A stretch of 10,254 nucleotides of DNA. It comes from Clostridiales bacterium (GTDB lineage: Bacteria > Bacillota > Sulfobacillia > UBA995 > UBA9673). The notes below the pieces were generated by a model, which saw only the letters and a program-made list of their open reading frames with translations, made no database searches and was not told where the DNA came from. Of this stretch, positions 8,194 to 10,254 are shown in pieces (position 1 is the first letter of the stretch; each line of letters begins with the position of its first letter). The DNA lies in assembly GCA_003541445.1 (NCBI GenBank), contig DPMO01000087.1, positions 322 to 10,575 on the forward strand, given 5' to 3'. Position numbers and translations under genes: made by a program.

Positions 8194-8220
8194 GACCCGC
8201 GCACCTTCGGGTGCGCGGTC
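8194..8220. terminator. UUCG-capped hairpin after tRNA-Asn, with its U-run on the minus strand
   Basis: GACC-C-GCGCACC (8194-8205) pairs with GGTGCGC-GGTC (8210-8220): 11 base pairs with one bulged C, closed by a TTCG tetraloop. It begins six bases after the tRNA CCA. On the plus strand the hairpin is preceded by AGAAAAAG and is not followed by T's. On the minus strand it is followed by CTTTTTCT, so it is a textbook intrinsic terminator for transcription coming from the right. It may also end or protect the tRNA transcript on the plus strand. Confidence 0.7.
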
Positions 8221-8230
8221 AACGGACTTG

Positions 8231-8269
8231 ACGGGGGAAACGGTGGTGATGGAGTCCCGTTTCCCCCGT
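8231..8269 (+). terminator. Second strong hairpin, candidate tRNA transcript terminator
   Basis: A perfect 13-bp inverted repeat, ACGGGGGAAACGG (8231-8243) and CCGTTTCCCCCGT (8257-8269), with a 13-base loop, followed by TCTTGCG. The U-tract is poor, so termination strength is uncertain. A third repeat, CTTGCG (8271-8276) with CGCAAG (8285-8290), follows at once; its flanking GGGG (8291-8294) can pair with CCCC of the second hairpin's right arm, so the two structures exclude each other. Confidence 0.6.
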
Positions 8270-8296
8270 TCTTGCGTGCGGACCCGCAAGGGGGAC

Positions 8297-8581
8297 AGCC
8301 ATGCGAATCGACAGCAGGCCGCCGAGATGTCGCTTCTTACCTAGCACCAAATCGAATTCCCGAAGACGCACGCCATCGAGCAGCTTCTAGACCTACCGAA
8401 GCAAGTGGATGCAGAGACCGTGTTGAGCCTTAAAGACGCCGCCGTGCCTACTCCATACGGCATTGACATACGGTACCCGGGCGACCAACCGGAGCCGAAT
8501 CAGGAAGAGACGCGCGAAGCCATCGGACTGGCCTGGAGAGTCCGTGACGCGGTCATGGGCCGGGTGGGGGAGTTTCAATGA
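8297..8581 (+). pseudogene. Decayed HEPN-domain gene, C-terminal remnant
   Basis: One frame (codon starts at 8297, 8300 and so on) reads SHANRQQAAEMSLLT, then TAG at 8342-8344, then HQIEFPKTHAIEQLLDL and on to ..TPYGIDIRYPGDQPEP.. and a closing helix EAIGLAWRVRDAVM before TGA at 8579-8581. This is the second half of a HEPN-domain protein of the PF05168 kind, known by its QQAAEK-LKA helix, the FPKTHD motif and the RYP motif. HEPN proteins are often RNases or toxin-like partners of MNT nucleotidyltransferases. Compared with the family pattern as I know it, about three codons (K-A-F/L) are missing between MSL and LT, two codons seem added between HA and QQ, and a Trp codon probably became TAG. 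The whole N-terminal helix is absent, replaced by the tRNA hairpins. No plausible start codon and ribosome site serves the intact 78 codons, and no MNT partner is present. The final TGA overlaps the ATG of the next gene. I read it as a dead remnant. Confidence 0.75.
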
Positions 8582-9483
8582 ACAAGAAAAGAGTAACCAA
8601 AACGAAAAAGAGGACGACGAAGACGAAAAGGAAGCCAAGGCAAGGACGTTCCGGTTCCGCCCTGCTTGAATCCCCGCCTTCCCTGCAGTCGATGGAAAGA
8701 GTGCTGGTCGGAATCGCTTCTGCGAGGCGAGGTGGAGATAGGCGGAGCGCCGTGGACGAGGCCCAGAACATCATGTGCGACGCTTGGGAGGCCCCGACCC
8801 GTGAGCAGGCGGTGGCCCTGGCCCGCAAGGCGCTCGCCGTATCCGCCGACTGCGCGGATGCCTACAATCTCCTTGCCGAGGAAGCGGCGGAGTCGCTCGA
8901 AGAAGCTATTGACCTCTACCGAAAAGGAGTCGAGGCGGGTGAACGCGCGCTCGGCAAGAAAGTGTTCGAAGAAGACGTCGGTTATTTCTGGGGGCTTCTT
9001 GAGACGCGGCCCTACATGCGGGCCCGCGCCGGTTTGGCGCAATGTTTGTGGGAAGCCGGTCGGCGTGAAGAAGCCGTCGAGCATTACTGGGAGCTGCTGC
9101 GGCTGAACCCCAACGACAACCAGGGCATCCGCGACCTCTTGATGCCGTGCCTCATCGAGCTTGGACGCGACGAGGACGCCGAAAGGCTCTTCAAGCAATA
9201 TGAAGAAGACGGCATGGCTGTCTGGATGTACTCCAGGGTGCTGCTTGATTTCAGGAAACAGGGCGACTCTCCGGCCGCCGAGAAGTCGCTGAGGGCGGCC
9301 CTCGACCAGAACCGGCACGTGCCCTCCTATCTCCTTGGTCGCAAGAAGATACCACGGGTCCTTCCCGGATACTACGGCTTCGGCGACGAGAACGAGGCCG
9401 TGCTGTACGCCGTCGGGAACAGAGCCGCCTGGAAGGCCACGCCGGGAGCCTTGGAATGGCTCGCCGCCAATACTCGGAGCTGA
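8578..9483 (+). CDS. TPR protein of the ST7-like family
   Basis: 301-aa, probably soluble protein built of helical repeats. Residues 1-26 form a basic Lys/Thr/Arg tail (MNKKRVTKTKKRTTKTKRK...), probably disordered and much more A-rich in DNA than its surroundings. From about 75 onward there are TPR-like helix pairs: EQAVALARKALAVSADCADA (76-95), a second pair with YRKGVEAGERALG (114-126), and EEAVEHYWELLRLNPNDNQG (164-183). The segment CADAYNLLAEEAAESLEEA (92-110) and the C-terminal HVPSYLLGRKK (247-257) with GDENEAVLYA (269-278) resemble, from memory, the matching parts of animal ST7, and closely match a widespread bacterial family of unknown function. The ATG at 8578 has GGGGGAG five bases upstream; M39 is a possible alternative start. 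The gene begins inside the last codons of a HEPN remnant. It has no clear promoter and is followed after 29 bases by a co-oriented secreted-protein gene. The TPRs suggest protein-protein interaction; the biochemical role is unknown. Confidence 0.85.
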   Translation: MNKKRVTKTKKRTTKTKRKPRQGRSGSALLESPPSLQSMERVLVGIASARRGGDRRSAVDEAQNIMCDAWEAPTREQAVALARKALAVSADCADAYNLLAEEAAESLEEAIDLYRKGVEAGERALGKKVFEEDVGYFWGLLETRPYMRARAGLAQCLWEAGRREEAVEHYWELLRLNPNDNQGIRDLLMPCLIELGRDEDAERLFKQYEEDGMAVWMYSRVLLDFRKQGDSPAAEKSLRAALDQNRHVPSYLLGRKKIPRVLPGYYGFGDENEAVLYAVGNRAAWKATPGALEWLAANTRS

Positions 9484-9512
9484 GGGCCGGACGGCGACGG
9501 AGCTGACCAGCC

Positions 9513-10254
9513 ATGCGTGAGACCTTTCCCACAGTCTGTGAAGCCCCGCCACCCGATGCCCGGCCTCGCTCGAGGACCTTCCTCGTTCTTTTGACCCTGC
9601 TGGCCCTTCTGGCCGCCTCCGTTGCCGTCGGCCGCCCGGCGGAGGCCTACTGGTACTATGAGCCGTTCCCCCGGGGTGTGGTCGGAACCGCCCGCCCCCC
9701 GGTCGCCATGAAGCTCTTCCTCGCTCCCGACGACCGCTTCGTCGGAGCGGACCTGTGGGTCGACGGCGTGAAGGTGCCCGCCACATGGGACCCGGAGAGC
9801 GGCTGGGTCTACCACGTCCCTCCGGCACCTCTCAAGCCGGGCCTGCACCGGGTGGAGCTTGTGGTCCGGGTGGAGAAGACCCGCCCGGGCTACTACTACG
9901 ACCCTCTCCGGAAGACGTTCGAGTTCAGTGTGGCCGAGACGGCCATCGAGGAGCTTCCCCTTCCCGATGCGGAGAGCCGGCACGCCCTCCTCTACCTTAA
10001 CGCCCGCCGCGCCGCCGCCGGCCTGCCCCCCTTGCGCCTCGAGCCGACGCTGGCTGCCGCCGCCACGGCCCACGCCCGCTACGTGGCCCGCGGCCCCGGG
10101 TTCGACGGCCACATGCAAGAGCCCGGTGCCGCCGGCTTCACGGGCGTCCACCCGGCTGACCGCGCGGCCTACTTCGGCTACTACGAGAGGACCTCCGAGG
10201 TCATCAGCTACAGACGAGGGGCCGAGGCGGCCATAGAAGAGTGGCTCTCGGCAC
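9513..10254 (+). CDS. Secreted CAP/SCP-domain protein, 3' end outside window
   Basis: Open frame from ATG at 9513 to the window edge (247 codons), with GGAG ten bases upstream. The N-terminus has arginines (17-21), a hydrophobic core (23-39, LVLLTLLALLAASVAV) and a likely signal peptidase site after AEA at residue 45, so the protein is probably exported. Residues about 54-142 look like an immunoglobulin-like beta sandwich: alternating hydrophobics, LWVDGVKVPATWD (81-93), and PPAPLKPGLHRVELVV (103-118), a pattern common in bacterial surface proteins. From about 152 a CAP/SCP domain starts: LLYLNARRAAAGLPPLRLEP (159-178), then AHARY (186-190) and DGHMQE (198-203), giving the first of the family's conserved histidines, and SEVIS (228-232), in the place of the usual GENI. 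The rest of the domain lies beyond the window. CAP proteins are common in spore-formers and other Bacillota; molecular functions are mostly unknown. It is 29 bases downstream of the TPR gene and could share its transcript. Confidence 0.85.
   Translation, partial: MRETFPTVCEAPPPDARPRSRTFLVLLTLLALLAASVAVGRPAEAYWYYEPFPRGVVGTARPPVAMKLFLAPDDRFVGADLWVDGVKVPATWDPESGWVYHVPPAPLKPGLHRVELVVRVEKTRPGYYYDPLRKTFEFSVAETAIEELPLPDAESRHALLYLNARRAAAGLPPLRLEPTLAAAATAHARYVARGPGFDGHMQEPGAAGFTGVHPADRAAYFGYYERTSEVISYRRGAEAAIEEWLSA

Noticed and set aside
8153..8344. A 63-codon plus-strand frame starting inside tRNA-Asn
   Set aside because: It starts in the tRNA gene and crosses two hairpins. Only its last ~16 codons resemble protein, and those belong to the HEPN remnant.
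8463..8468. Perfect -35 hexamer TTGACA inside the HEPN remnant, considered as a promoter for the TPR gene
   Set aside because: No -10-like sequence lies 16-18 bases downstream; the region there reads CAACCGG.

Overview
The window is GC-rich bacterial chromosome with tightly packed genes, strong G/C third-position bias, frequent non-ATG starts (TTG, GTG) and clear AGGAGG-type ribosome binding sites. The gene set (pyruvate phosphate dikinase end, HD-domain dGTPase, DnaG primase, and a short SigA-type sigma factor without the large region-1.2/2.1 insert of proteobacterial RpoD) points to a high-GC, probably thermophilic or anaerobic, Bacillota-type lineage. That placement is inferred from gene content and order, not from a marker comparison.

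Layout. 1-375: C-terminal end of ppdK, with the catalytic Cys loop, followed by a long hairpin (422-461) between convergent genes. 485-3203, minus strand: a compact ABC exporter operon (ATPase, then two ABC-2 type permeases) whose genes overlap by ATGA at both junctions. 3204-3486: a divergent intergenic region. 3487-7995, plus strand: the macromolecular synthesis cluster dgt - dnaG - rpoD, which links dNTP pool control, primer synthesis and the housekeeping sigma factor. The ABC operon sits between ppdK and dgt, which I recall as neighbours in some Clostridia-like genomes.

8049-8269: a free-standing tRNA-Asn(GTT) unit with an almost perfect sigma-A promoter, a complete cloverleaf with encoded CCA, and two successive strong hairpins. 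Right after it, 8297-8581 is a decayed HEPN-domain gene. Its 5' half is missing, it carries an in-frame TAG and a small deletion, but its C-terminal ~78 codons still read cleanly. The stop codon of this remnant overlaps the ATG of the next gene (8578-9483), a TPR protein of the family that includes eukaryotic ST7, with a lysine/threonine-rich N-terminal tail. The window ends inside a secreted protein (9513-10254) with a signal peptide, a predicted beta-sandwich domain and a CAP/SCP domain that runs off the edge.

Most of the window is ordinary core genome. The part most worth a second look is the tRNA-Asn downstream junction: tandem hairpins, HEPN pseudogene, and ST7-like gene start embedded in the pseudogene's end. 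No CRISPR array, insertion sequence, transposase or integrase is visible.
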